Shown: piece after piece, positions 16,158-23,980 of the stretch | Layout of the letters: each line of letters opens with the position of its first letter | Position numbering within the stretch: position 1 is the first letter of the stretch | From: Pelagibius sp. Alg239-R121 | GTDB taxonomy: Bacteria; Pseudomonadota; Alphaproteobacteria; Kiloniellales; Kiloniellaceae | Assembly (NCBI RefSeq): GCF_947331435.1 | Contig: NZ_CAMZOF010000010.1 | Location: 62,001 to 126,000, forward strand | Reading direction: 5' to 3' | Length of the DNA: 64,000 nt | Made by a program: the position numbers and the translations under genes | The notes under the pieces: model-generated | Database searches by the model: none | What the model saw: only the letters and a program-made list of their open reading frames with translations | What the model was told of the DNA's origin: nothing

Positions 16158-17116
16158 GGCACAAACCCCAGGCGCGCGATTACCGGTAAATGGTCGGAAC
16201 CAACCGCCGGTCCCCGTACAGCACTTACCGCCGCTAATTCAGGGCCGACGAGTATGTGGTCGATCGGCAGCCCAAGACCTGGTGCCCAACGAAGCGACGG
16301 CCGATATATGGTCAGACGCAGCCCCTCGACAACGGAAGCATCGGCTGCCTCACCTATTCTGTTGACCGAGTGGCTCCAGGGAGCGGCGTTAAAGTCTCCA
16401 CCGATGACAACCGGCCTCGGCAGCGCCTGCAAATGGCCTTCCAAACGCTCGACCTGTGCTGCCTGCCCAAAGGGAAAGGGCCAGTGCAGATGTATCGACG
16501 CCACAGTGACCGTACGATCCCCGACTTCGACCCTGATCCAACTGAGCCCTTCGCCTATGATGCAGCCACGAACCGGTCCGAGACCTGTTGGAAAAGGAAG
16601 ACGTGAAAATACGGCAACAGCGCCGACGCGCCGAAACTGGCAGACAACGCTATAGGGATAATCCTGATTCAGATCCGAAACCGTCTGCCAGACAAAAAAA
16701 GAGACTTCCTGCAGTGTTACAACATCAGCATCGCTTTCCCTGATCAAACGCACCGCTTCCTTCGCCGTCCGGTTCCGGAAGTTGAGGTTGAGCTGAACCA
16801 GGGTGAAATCCGTATCAGCTTTTGGGTCCAGCACTGAAGTCGCCGCCGGCAAGGCAGGTGCCAGACCGGAAATCCCCGGCATGATCAACGCGGCGGCCAG
16901 CATTGCCCGTACCGGCGCCCGCAGGAGTACGAGCGCAACGGCGGCAATCGCCAGCGCGAGAATCAGATGAAAACGAAAATGCGCAAAGGAGTCTGCTACC
17001 GGCAGCCAGGGCGCAAAAAATCCGAACGCCAGTGCTGCAGCCGCAAGTCCGGCCCCACGGGTCACGAGCGTGAGAAAGACTGACTTTAGTCTCGAGACCT
17101 GCTGTTGGTCGTTCAA
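16154..17116 (-). CDS. Membrane-anchored endonuclease/exonuclease/phosphatase family protein
   Basis: The N-terminal 85 residues hold two or three hydrophobic segments (LVTRGAGLAAAALAFGFFAP; FHLILALAIAAVALVLL). The rest is an EEP domain: VVTLQEVSFF with the metal-binding Glu, VVIGGDFNAAPWS with the catalytic Asp/Asn, PIDHILVGP and GSDHLPVIARL with the catalytic Asp-His. All core residues are present, so it should cleave phosphodiesters, perhaps a lipid head group or nucleic acid outside the cytoplasm. The domain layout resembles the YafD-like EEP membrane proteins. Substrate cannot be decided from sequence. Confidence 0.87.
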   Translation of the reverse strand: MNDQQQVSRLKSVFLTLVTRGAGLAAAALAFGFFAPWLPVADSFAHFRFHLILALAIAAVALVLLRAPVRAMLAAALIMPGISGLAPALPAATSVLDPKADTDFTLVQLNLNFRNRTAKEAVRLIRESDADVVTLQEVSFFVWQTVSDLNQDYPYSVVCQFRRVGAVAVFSRLPFPTGLGPVRGCIIGEGLSWIRVEVGDRTVTVASIHLHWPFPFGQAAQVERLEGHLQALPRPVVIGGDFNAAPWSHSVNRIGEAADASVVEGLRLTIYRPSLRWAPGLGLPIDHILVGPELAAVSAVRGPAVGSDHLPVIARLGFVP

Positions 17117-17273
17117 TGAGTTCTTCCTGTCTTACGGTGCAGAGACTGATATTGGCGCAGAAGCTGTCGGTCCTAATTCTGTCTGCAATGCCACCGAGAT
17201 GTGGCGATCCTAAGGCAATCGCATTTGCAGCGCTGCCTCAGAAACAATCTCTGGCCGGCACCGGCGTATACCT

Positions 17274-18110
17274 TCAGACAGCGATCCATTCGATGAACAG
17301 GCCGCAGGCTGCCGTAGCTGGTGTCGTTTCCCGGGTTTCGCCGCTTGCCAGCGCGATTCCTACGAAAGCAGGGCCGGAACTCAAGTCAATTTGCAGAGAA
17401 GGATCGTGCTCCAAGGCCGACTCCGGCGTCACGACCCGGACCTCCTGCCCTGCCCCGCAGGCGACCGAAAAGCCACCGGTAATCGCACTGACCGCGCCAC
17501 CGAACATTTTGCTGACAAAAGCGCTGTCCCGCTCTGGATTTGAAGAAGCGATGTAAACAGCAGTGATCACCCGAGCAGCGTTTTTATGCTTCTGAAATTC
17601 TGGCTTCCAGAAGTACTCCTGCGCCCGGTTCTGACAGACAAAAAAGGCAAGGTCCGGCATATCCGGTGAGGTCGCGAAGGTCAGGGAGAAGGAAACTGTC
17701 ACCTGCTCGCCACCGGGAAGGCGCGCCTGCCGATCGAAATCAAACACTTCATAGGTCGGAACGCTCGCAGCCTGAAATCGGGCTGCGTCAGCGCGGGCGT
17801 CGCCACTCGCAAAAACCAGCATCGACATACCTTCGCGCTCTGCGATCCGCTCCTTATTATGTCCGCCAAAACTGAAAAATGGCGGTGTCTTTGACGGGTC
17901 ATGCGGTACGAGTGTGTCCGGGCGGTCAACTTCCAGAATTTCAATGAAGTTCTTGCCCGCAAACTGCGCCAGGCGATTTGATGTCCCCATGCGGTCTTCG
18001 TGCATGGCACGCGGTGTCAAAGTAAAGCCAAGTTCTTCGTAAACTTTTGCGGCCGCATCGAGATCGCGAACCGCCACAACGATATGATCAATGGAACGTC
18101 CTGTTGCCAT
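17274..18110 (-). CDS. VOC family (glyoxalase-like) protein
   Basis: This 278-residue protein opens with RSIDHIVVAVRDLDAAAKVY, a vicinal-oxygen-chelate module in which His is a metal ligand, and continues FIEILEVDRPD, matching the glyoxalase_3 layout used by large single-chain VOC proteins. A second module (VITAVYIASSNPERDSAFVS) follows after about residue 160. Reaction unknown; family members include dioxygenases and isomerases. It begins 27 bases after the hydrolase gene and is the last gene of an arsR/hydrolase/VOC operon, which suggests a joint catabolic or detoxifying role. Confidence 0.83.
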   Translation of the reverse strand: MATGRSIDHIVVAVRDLDAAAKVYEELGFTLTPRAMHEDRMGTSNRLAQFAGKNFIEILEVDRPDTLVPHDPSKTPPFFSFGGHNKERIAEREGMSMLVFASGDARADAARFQAASVPTYEVFDFDRQARLPGGEQVTVSFSLTFATSPDMPDLAFFVCQNRAQEYFWKPEFQKHKNAARVITAVYIASSNPERDSAFVSKMFGGAVSAITGGFSVACGAGQEVRVVTPESALEHDPSLQIDLSSGPAFVGIALASGETRETTPATAACGLFIEWIAV

Positions 18111-18137
18111 TCTGTCTCTCCCTGTCCTTTGCCAGGC

Positions 18138-19040
18138 TCACAAAAACCCGCGCAGTTTTTCGACGACGAGCTCAGGCACTTCCTCTGGAATGAAATGACC
18201 GCAGGGCATCGCTGCACAGCTAAGGCTCTCAACCCACCCCTGCCAGACAGCCTGCATGTCGAAGTGGCGCCCGACAACCCCCTCCTCGCCCCATAACACT
18301 AAGGTCGGGCAGCCGATTTTCCGTCCCGCTGCCCGGTCGGCGCGGTCATGCTCGACATCAAGCGTGATACCCGCCCGAAAGCATTCGCAGATGGCTGCTA
18401 CCGAATCCCGCTGGCTCGAAGCCACGAGATAAGCTTCCAGTGCCGCCGGATCGTAAGGTGAGCCGCCCTTGGTAAGATCCAACAGAATCTCGCTCATGAA
18501 GCCGCGCGGATCACCGGCGATGAGACGTTCCGGGCGCGGGGCAGGCTGTGTCAGGAAAAAGAAGTAATAGTAGTCCTGTGCAATAGCGGCATTGGCCTGT
18601 TCGTAAAAATCCAACACGGGAACGATATCCATGACCGCGAGGCGGGTGACAGTCTCTGGATGGTCCAATGCAAGCCTCCGGGCGACCCTGGCACCACGGT
18701 CGTGGCCGACAACAGCGAAACTGTCAAAACCAAGCGACTGCATGACCGCCAACTGCTCAGCCGCCATCGCGCGTTTCGAATAGGCGGTATGACCTCCGTT
18801 CGAAACCGGTTTGTGGCTCTCACCCCGGCCGCGCAAGTCCGTCAGAACAACGGTGAACCTGTCGGACAGCTGCGGTGCGACCTTATGCCAGCAGAGGTGT
18901 GTTTGTGGATCACCATGGAGCATCAACACTGGTGGACCCGAGCCACCCACAAGAGTTCTTATGGCCTGGCCATCGATACTCACTGTCTTGCGTTCGAACT
19001 CCGGCAGCAGACGTGCATCGGCTTTCTCAAAGATTGTCAT
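18138..19040 (-). CDS. Alpha/beta hydrolase resembling haloacetate dehalogenases, altered halide pocket
   Basis: A 300-residue alpha/beta hydrolase with Asp114 as nucleophile in VVGHDRGARVARR, second acid Asp138 in MDIVPVLD and His282 in CGHFIPEE. Asp114-Arg115-x-x-Arg118 matches the Asp-Arg-x-x-Arg of fluoroacetate dehalogenase, whose two arginines bind the substrate carboxylate. The halide-binding His-Trp of that enzyme is here replaced in DYYYFFFLTQPAP by Tyr and Phe. The oxyanion region is LHGDPQTHLCWHKV. ATG 19040 is chosen; it overlaps the arsR gene by 14 bases. A 2-substituted acid or ester may be the substrate; halide release is doubtful. Confidence 0.87.
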   Translation of the reverse strand: MTIFEKADARLLPEFERKTVSIDGQAIRTLVGGSGPPVLMLHGDPQTHLCWHKVAPQLSDRFTVVLTDLRGRGESHKPVSNGGHTAYSKRAMAAEQLAVMQSLGFDSFAVVGHDRGARVARRLALDHPETVTRLAVMDIVPVLDFYEQANAAIAQDYYYFFFLTQPAPRPERLIAGDPRGFMSEILLDLTKGGSPYDPAALEAYLVASSQRDSVAAICECFRAGITLDVEHDRADRAAGRKIGCPTLVLWGEEGVVGRHFDMQAVWQGWVESLSCAAMPCGHFIPEEVPELVVEKLRGFL

Positions 19041-19332
19041 GTAACCAGTTCCGGTAGTCGGCCAAGGCAGCCTCGTTGCGGGAAAAGAAGGACCAGCGCC
19101 CGATCCTCTCAACCGCGACAAATTCAGCCCGGCGCAGAAGCTCCAGATGTCGGCTGACCGTTGGCTGGCTCATCTTGAGTTTTGCAGCAATCAGCGTGAC
19201 GCAAACGCCTATCTCGGCCGGGTCGCCGGTTTCCTGTTGATGAAAGTGGCGGCGCGGTTCCTTCAGCCATTGCAGAATTGTCATTCTGCTCTCGCTGGCC
19301 AATGCCTTCGCCTGTTCCGATCGATCGACCAT
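19027..19332 (-). CDS. ArsR family winged-helix regulator
   Basis: A 101-residue regulator with the DNA-reading helix in AAKLKMSQPTVSRHLELLRR and wing region VAVERIGRWSFFSRNEAAL. No CVC or similar metal-binding motif is visible, although one cysteine occurs in IGVCVTLIAA, so metal sensing is unlikely. It is the first gene of an operon with the alpha/beta hydrolase (overlapping) and the VOC protein. An imperfect dyad 7 bases upstream of its start codon (19339-19368) fits autorepression. It should release the operon on binding a small molecule or a redox change. Confidence 0.9.
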   Translation of the reverse strand: MVDRSEQAKALASESRMTILQWLKEPRRHFHQQETGDPAEIGVCVTLIAAKLKMSQPTVSRHLELLRRAEFVAVERIGRWSFFSRNEAALADYRNWLHDNL

Positions 19333-19338
19333 GCTTCA

Positions 19339-19368
19339 TTGATACATAGTTATTTAGCTATGAGTCAA
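19339..19368. promoter_or_regulatory. Candidate ArsR operator
   Basis: TTGA-TA-CATAG and CTATG-AG-TCAA are arranged symmetrically around TTATTTAG, immediately upstream of the arsR start codon (19332, minus strand). The AT-rich, 30-base dyad and its position over the expected promoter or leader fit an ArsR-family autorepression site. Inference from geometry. Confidence 0.5.
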
Positions 19369-19410
19369 TGAATCAGTTAGCGGAAATTTTCATCGTCTGC
19401 CGTTGTTCGA

Positions 19411-20394
19411 TCAGCCGAACAGAAGAACCGAAAAGAGTTTTGAAGGATCTTCCCACGAGCGTAACGCGCGCCAGCCGCAGGTATCGGCGAGGGCCTGTAG
19501 AGCGAGGATCGAAAACTTACGGGAATTTTCGGTGTGGATGGTCTCACCGGCCGCAAAATCGAAACTGCGTCCAAGTACGTCTACGCTCTGCGAGCGCTCG
19601 CTGACGAGATGCATCTCGATTCTGCTGTCGACGTCGTTCCAGACCGCCTGATGACGAAACTGCTCCAGATCGAACCCGCCATCCAGTTCACGATTTATCC
19701 GCACAAGCAGGTTCTTATTGAAATCCGCCGTAACCCCGGCTGCATCGTCATAAGCAGGTATCAGAATGTCGGGGCTTTTTCGCAGGTCCGCCCCAACCAC
19801 GAGCATACCGTCATCACCGAGCTGCCGGCGGGCACGGGTGAGAAAGCTTGTGATTTCATGGTCACTCAGGTTACCGATCGTCGAGCCCGGAAAGAAACCA
19901 AGGCGTCGGCCGGCTGTCAGCAGATCGCCGGGAACCTCGACCTCGGACAGAAAGTTGCCGACGATCGGACGCATTTTAATCGCCGGGTAGTCTTGCGCCA
20001 GATTTGCTGCCACAGCCTGTAGAAATTCAGCGGAGATATCGATGGGTGCGTAGAACGCGGGTGTATCAAGAGCATCAAGAAGAATGCGGGTTTTCACGGC
20101 CGCCCCCGCCCCGTATTCGACCAGCGCAACACCGGGCCCGACAATTTCCCGCAATTCGTCCACACAGGCATTCAGAATCTCAGCCTCGGTCCGCGTAGGA
20201 TAATACTCGGGCAGATCAGTGATCTGCTCAAAGAGTTCCGATCCCCGCCGGTCGTAGAACCACCTGCAGGGCAGCTCTTTCTGCGGTTTCGAAAGCCCCG
20301 CCAGTACATCCTTGGCGAAGGCTTCATCGGCAGCACCAGATACCGACATGTCGGAACTACCGGTGTTGGCCTTCGGCCGGTCGATGACACTCAT
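19411..20394 (-). CDS. egtD: L-histidine N-alpha-methyltransferase EgtD
   Basis: EgtD makes hercynine, the trimethylated histidine precursor of ergothioneine, using three SAM. The 327-residue product has the family marks CRWFYDRRGSELFEQITDLP and YYPTRTEAEIL, the SAM site VEYGAGAAVKTRILLDAL, and FFPGSTIGNLSDHEITSFL. Length fits the family. ATG 20394 is used because it overlaps the egtB stop codon (20391) by four bases, a translational coupling. Operon order is egtB then egtD. EgtC- and EgtE-like genes are not nearby. Confidence 0.95.
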   Translation of the reverse strand: MSVIDRPKANTGSSDMSVSGAADEAFAKDVLAGLSKPQKELPCRWFYDRRGSELFEQITDLPEYYPTRTEAEILNACVDELREIVGPGVALVEYGAGAAVKTRILLDALDTPAFYAPIDISAEFLQAVAANLAQDYPAIKMRPIVGNFLSEVEVPGDLLTAGRRLGFFPGSTIGNLSDHEITSFLTRARRQLGDDGMLVVGADLRKSPDILIPAYDDAAGVTADFNKNLLVRINRELDGGFDLEQFRHQAVWNDVDSRIEMHLVSERSQSVDVLGRSFDFAAGETIHTENSRKFSILALQALADTCGWRALRSWEDPSKLFSVLLFG

Positions 20395-21668
20395 GCGTCG
20401 TCTGCCAGTCTGAGACCGGAGAACTGCCAGCGCTTGTCCGGCTGGAAGAAGTTCCGGTAGGTGGCGCGCACATGACCGGCCGGTGTCGCACAAGATCCGC
20501 CTCGCAGGACATATTGGCCATTCATGAACTTGCCGTTGTACTCGCCGACGGCACCCTCGGAGATCTTGAAACGGGGATAGGCCGTGTAGGGGCTGTGCGT
20601 CCACTCCCAGACGTCACCGAACAGGTTTTCAGAACTTCCGTCAGAGGCAACCGAAGCAGGCGGCTTGGGGCGCAGGCGTCCGCTATCGGCGAAGTTGCCC
20701 GTTACTTCCCTGCCGGCTGCGGCGTGTTCCCATTCGAACTCACTGGGCAGGCGCTTACCCATCCATCGGGCAAAGGCATCGGCCTCGAAGTAGCTGATAT
20801 GGCAGACAGGTGCAGCGGGATCGACCGGCTGCAGGCCGCGAAGCGTCATGGTCATCCACGCGCCATCCCGTTGTTCCCAATAAAAAGGCGCGTCCCAACC
20901 TCGCTCGTTCACGATTGCCCAGCCATCGGAGAGCCAGAGCGTTGAGGTCCGGTAGCCGCTATCCGCCATGAATTCGAACCATTCGGCATTCAGCACGGGC
21001 CGTGACGCCAGCTTGAAGGAACGGATGATCGCCTCGTGACGCGGGCCTTCGCAGTCAAACGCGAAGTCCGAACCTGCATGGCCGATCTGAACCATTGCCT
21101 GATCAAAGGATAGCCAGTCGAGCGGTGCTGGCCCATTGCTTTCAACCGCCAAGGGTTCGGGTGCGCGAAACGCCGGGCGGAGCGGGTTTTGCGCGAAGAG
21201 ATGTAGAATGTCGGTCAAGAGCAGCTCCTGATGCTGCTGCTCGTGATGAAGTCCGAGTTCGACCAGATCCAGGATTTCACCGGTTGGTCCCGAGTCGAGA
21301 AATCGCGCCATTCCGGCATCGACATGCGTCCGGTAATTGCGGATGTCCTCAAGCGAGGGTCGGGTCAGCATTCCCCGGCTTGGTCGGGGATGACGTTCAC
21401 CAACCTGTTCGTAGTAGGAATTAAACAGATAGCAATAGTTGGGATCGAAGACCTGATACCCAGTCAGCCGCGGCTCAAGCAGGAAAGTTTCGAAGAACCA
21501 GGTGGTATGGGCCAAATGCCATTTGGCCGGGCTGGCATCTTCCATCGACTGCACAGTCGCGTCGGAATCGGACAGACCTGAAACCAGGGACAGCGACTCG
21601 CCTCTGACCTTTAGATACGACTCGGCCAACGCCCCGGAACGCCGGGCGGAAAGAAGACTCTGACTCAA
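20391..21668 (-). CDS. egtB: Ergothioneine biosynthesis sulfoxide synthase EgtB
   Basis: EgtB is a non-haem iron enzyme that joins hercynine with cysteine or gamma-glutamylcysteine using oxygen. The 425-residue product has a DinB-like iron domain with the histidines in KWHLAHTTWFFE and LHHEQQHQELLLTDI, and a C-terminal formylglycine-enzyme-type domain ending NGQYVLRGGSCATP and RNFFQPDKRWQFSGLRLA. I place the start at TTG 21668, because AGGAG lies seven bases before it and LSQSLL opens the usual N-terminus; longer extensions run antisense through the LysR gene. Divergent from that LysR. The missing egtA suggests cysteine may be used directly, but egtA could be elsewhere. Confidence 0.94.
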   Translation of the reverse strand: MSQSLLSARRSGALAESYLKVRGESLSLVSGLSDSDATVQSMEDASPAKWHLAHTTWFFETFLLEPRLTGYQVFDPNYCYLFNSYYEQVGERHPRPSRGMLTRPSLEDIRNYRTHVDAGMARFLDSGPTGEILDLVELGLHHEQQHQELLLTDILHLFAQNPLRPAFRAPEPLAVESNGPAPLDWLSFDQAMVQIGHAGSDFAFDCEGPRHEAIIRSFKLASRPVLNAEWFEFMADSGYRTSTLWLSDGWAIVNERGWDAPFYWEQRDGAWMTMTLRGLQPVDPAAPVCHISYFEADAFARWMGKRLPSEFEWEHAAAGREVTGNFADSGRLRPKPPASVASDGSSENLFGDVWEWTHSPYTAYPRFKISEGAVGEYNGKFMNGQYVLRGGSCATPAGHVRATYRNFFQPDKRWQFSGLRLADDA

Positions 21669-21737
21669 GGGATGGCTCCTTTTGGTGCTTCGGTTCTTAC
21701 GGTCGGGTCGCCGCCCCGTCGAATCACGGGTTATATT

Positions 21738-21755
21738 GAAGCTTACAATTGCTTC
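21738..21755. repeat. Inverted repeat between egtB and the divergent LysR gene
   Basis: GAAGC and GCTTC flank TTACAATT in the 141-base divergent gap. It may be an operator for the LysR protein starting at 21810. Short arms, so modest weight. Confidence 0.35.
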
Positions 21756-21809
21756 TGCAACGACCATATGTCGAACAGTCTGGTTCAAATCTGTTACAGT
21801 GGAGATCGC

Positions 21810-22745
21810 GTGACCAACTGGGACGATCTGAAATTTTTCCTGGCCCTTGCGCGTCACCGTTCGGTCCGCTCTGCCGCCGCTTCGATTGGTGTCAGTCATT
21901 CGACCGTGGCCCGCCGGATCGGCGAATTGGAAGAACGCATGGGCGTACGCCTCTTCGACCGGACGGCTGAAGGCTACGCGCCGACGGAGGCCGGCGAGGA
22001 GATGATCGAAGCCGCCGAAAAAGTCGAAGACGAAATCAGTGGAATTGAGCGGCGCGTTCTCGGCACGGACGCCAAGCTGTCCGGCGAGATCAGGGTCACC
22101 ATGCCGAATGTGGTCGCCGAAGGCTTGCTGATGCCGGACTTCGTGCGTTTCGGACGTGTCTATCCGGCCATCGATCTGAACATTATTACATCCCACGACT
22201 TCGCCGATCTCAATCGGCGGGAAGCAGACGTTGCGATCCGCCTGGTGCGTATCGGCCAGTCTCCACCAGAGCATCTGGTTGGGCGCCGAATTGCGCGCTT
22301 TCACTCTGCGGCCTATGCGACCCGGGAGTACCTGGACAGCGTTTCGCTGGAAACCGATCCCACGTCAGCGCGCTGGATCGGCTGGGGCGATCGGGAAGCC
22401 TTTCCCGGCTGGGTGAAGAACAGCGCTTTTCCCAAAACCCCTGCCCGCGACAGAATCAACGACGTCATGATCCAGTATCAGGCGGCACGGCACGGCATGG
22501 GCCTCGCAATTCTGCCCTGCTTTCTGGGCGACCTCGACCCACTGCTCAACCGGGTCGGCCTGCATCCGCCCAAACAGAACTTCGACATTTGGCTGCTCAG
22601 TCATCCCGATTTGCGCGAAACGGCCCGCCTGCGTGCTTTTCGTGATTTCATCGCCGAATCAATCGCGGCGAAACGAGACCTGATCGAGGGACGCTTGCCG
22701 AAACGCGAGCGTAAAAAACCGAGGATCTCACGGGTCGTTTCATAG
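21810..22745 (+). CDS. LysR family regulator, divergent from egtBD
   Basis: A 311-residue LysR protein from the GTG at 21810, chosen because GGAG lies six bases upstream and the family start MTNWDDLKFFLALARHRSVR follows. The helix-turn-helix is SAAASIGVSHSTVARRIGEL. The effector domain begins LSGEIRVTMPNVVAEGLLMP. The WDDLKFF start and basic C-terminal tail (KRERKKPRISRVVS) are typical of a broad alphaproteobacterial LysR group acting on adjacent genes. It may control egtBD but nothing in the sequence proves this. The last six bases overlap the convergent GNAT gene. Confidence 0.88.
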   Translation: MTNWDDLKFFLALARHRSVRSAAASIGVSHSTVARRIGELEERMGVRLFDRTAEGYAPTEAGEEMIEAAEKVEDEISGIERRVLGTDAKLSGEIRVTMPNVVAEGLLMPDFVRFGRVYPAIDLNIITSHDFADLNRREADVAIRLVRIGQSPPEHLVGRRIARFHSAAYATREYLDSVSLETDPTSARWIGWGDREAFPGWVKNSAFPKTPARDRINDVMIQYQAARHGMGLAILPCFLGDLDPLLNRVGLHPPKQNFDIWLLSHPDLRETARLRAFRDFIAESIAAKRDLIEGRLPKRERKKPRISRVVS

Positions 22746-23288
22746 GGTTGGCGCCGTGATCTCTTCTTCGTTGAAGCGCTTGCCCATCTCGATGGCCGGC
22801 AGATAGGCCCCATTAGAAAGCTCGACAGCGGCGTTACCGGTCTTGCGATACCCAAGCGAGCGATAGAAGGTGACGCCCGACAGCATGGCTGTCAGTTCGA
22901 CGCAGTCATAACCGGCACGCCTGATATCAGCCTCTACATAGGCCATAAGTGCGCTTCCGATCCCCTGGCGGGCGTAATCCGGGTGCACGAAAAACGCACG
23001 GATCTTCGGGTGATGGACTGCAAGCTCTTCGCTGTCGAGATACTTTCCATAGTGCGGCGGTCGATCGCTCCAGCCGCCACAGCCGACGATATGTCCTTCA
23101 TGCTCCACCACGTAATAGGTCCGGCGGTGGATCAGGCTGATATCGAGCGTGCCGACCTCCCGGATGTAGCTGTCCAATTCGAAGTCGCTGTAAAATGCAA
23201 ACCCCAGTTTGTGTGTGCAGTCGACCTGCAGCGTCACGAGGGCCTTTGCGTCGGTCATCTTAGCCAGGCGGCAATTCCACTGTTTCAT
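22740..23288 (-). CDS. GNAT family N-acetyltransferase
   Basis: A 182-residue GNAT protein with the acetyl-CoA loop IRAFFVHPDYARQGIGSALM (R/Q-x-x-G-x-G/A) and the later motif AMLSGVTFYRSLGYRKTGN. An N-terminal half reads LVTLQVDCTHKLGFAFYSDF and YYVVEHEGHIVGCGGWSDRP. Acceptor substrate is unknown. It lies four bases from the next small gene upstream and could be cotranscribed with it. The gene overlaps the LysR gene end by six bases. Confidence 0.87.
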   Translation of the reverse strand: MKQWNCRLAKMTDAKALVTLQVDCTHKLGFAFYSDFELDSYIREVGTLDISLIHRRTYYVVEHEGHIVGCGGWSDRPPHYGKYLDSEELAVHHPKIRAFFVHPDYARQGIGSALMAYVEADIRRAGYDCVELTAMLSGVTFYRSLGYRKTGNAAVELSNGAYLPAIEMGKRFNEEEITAPTL

Positions 23289-23292
23289 GATT

Positions 23293-23673
23293 TTAACTCC
23301 CGGAAGATTTCCGGGCTCCTCTCGACGCCAGCGCGTGCCTGCTCATGCCCTTCCGAGTCTTATGTGATTTGCGTCGGCGTTCATGGAGCAGTGTCACGCC
23401 AAGACCCGCGATGGCGACGCAAAGAAGAGCAATGGACGTGATCTGTGGCATCGCGACAAAACCCATGAAGACCCCGCCATGATTCATGAAGGTCTGACTT
23501 TGCGGAGCTGTAACGGCGCCCGGTGCCGGACGGCCGCCAAGATTCAGACTTGGGGCACTATCTGCGTCCGGCGCATCGAACGCCCGCAGACCGGCAGACG
23601 CGGGGCATTGCGCCGTAACGACCAGAATTGCGAAAAGCATGAATGTCATTGCGGGTTTACGAAGTGAGCACAC
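23293..23673 (-). CDS. Small exported membrane protein, unknown
   Basis: A 126-residue product with signal peptide (MTFMLFAILVVTAQCPASAG), a Pro/Ala-rich middle (RPAPGAVTAPQS), one transmembrane helix (ITSIALLCVAIAGLGVTLL) and a very basic tail (HERRRKSHKTRKGMSRHA). Start GTG 23673 has AGGAG seven bases before it; an ATG eight codons later is the alternative. This signal-helix-basic-tail layout resembles sorting-signal proteins such as PEP-CTERM or VPLPA types, but the signature PEP or VPLPA is not seen, so that reading is not supported. Unknown function. Confidence 0.6.
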   Translation of the reverse strand: MCSLRKPAMTFMLFAILVVTAQCPASAGLRAFDAPDADSAPSLNLGGRPAPGAVTAPQSQTFMNHGGVFMGFVAMPQITSIALLCVAIAGLGVTLLHERRRKSHKTRKGMSRHALASRGARKSSGS

Positions 23674-23980
23674 GTTTCTTCTCCTAGAGCCGGGTCGTTT
23701 TTCGCGGATTTAATGGAAAACGTGAGCCGAGCTCTATTTCAGGGTGTTAGAGGACACACACGTACTTGACCACTTCGGCCAAGAACGATCGCGTCCTCGA
23801 TTAGCGATGGAGGTAAGATTAGGCGTGTGCTGTCAGCAGCTCGTCAAAGACACGTGAAATCGCCGTAAATAATAGAAAAAAGAAGACGAATCCGGAGGTG
23901 AAAGCGTGAAAAAAAGAATGTGGAGCGCCGCGCGTGAGGGAACAATACAGCTCCCCCACCACGCGAGTCGGCATTGAAAA
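23674..23980. other. Gene-poor gap with terminator of the GMC operon
   Basis: This 307-base stretch contains the terminator-like hairpin of the leftward GMC operon (23909-23964) and the promoter region of the small exported protein. A 23-codon frame from GTG 23906 with GGAGG ahead is visible but overlaps the hairpin and has no family resemblance. Confidence 0.5.
23909..23964 (-). terminator. Hairpin and T-run ending the GMC dehydrogenase operon
   Basis: On the minus strand GCGTG and GGGA (within 23952-23964) pair with TCCC and CACGC (23932-23941 region), then a run of seven T (complement of the A-run near 23909-23915) follows after about 15 bases. It lies just past the stop of the GMC gene at 23981. 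Confidence 0.45.

Noticed and set aside
18138-19040. Calling the hydrolase a fluoroacetate dehalogenase
   Set aside because: The halide-binding His-Trp pair is replaced by Tyr and Phe, so the specific name is not supported.
21669-22304. An N-terminal extension of egtB by about 212 codons
   Set aside because: It runs antisense through the LysR gene and has no resemblance to EgtB; TTG 21668 has a proper ribosome site.
23906-23977. A 23-codon frame from GTG with GGAGG ahead
   Set aside because: It overlaps the terminator hairpin of the GMC operon and has no family or membrane pattern; judged accidental.
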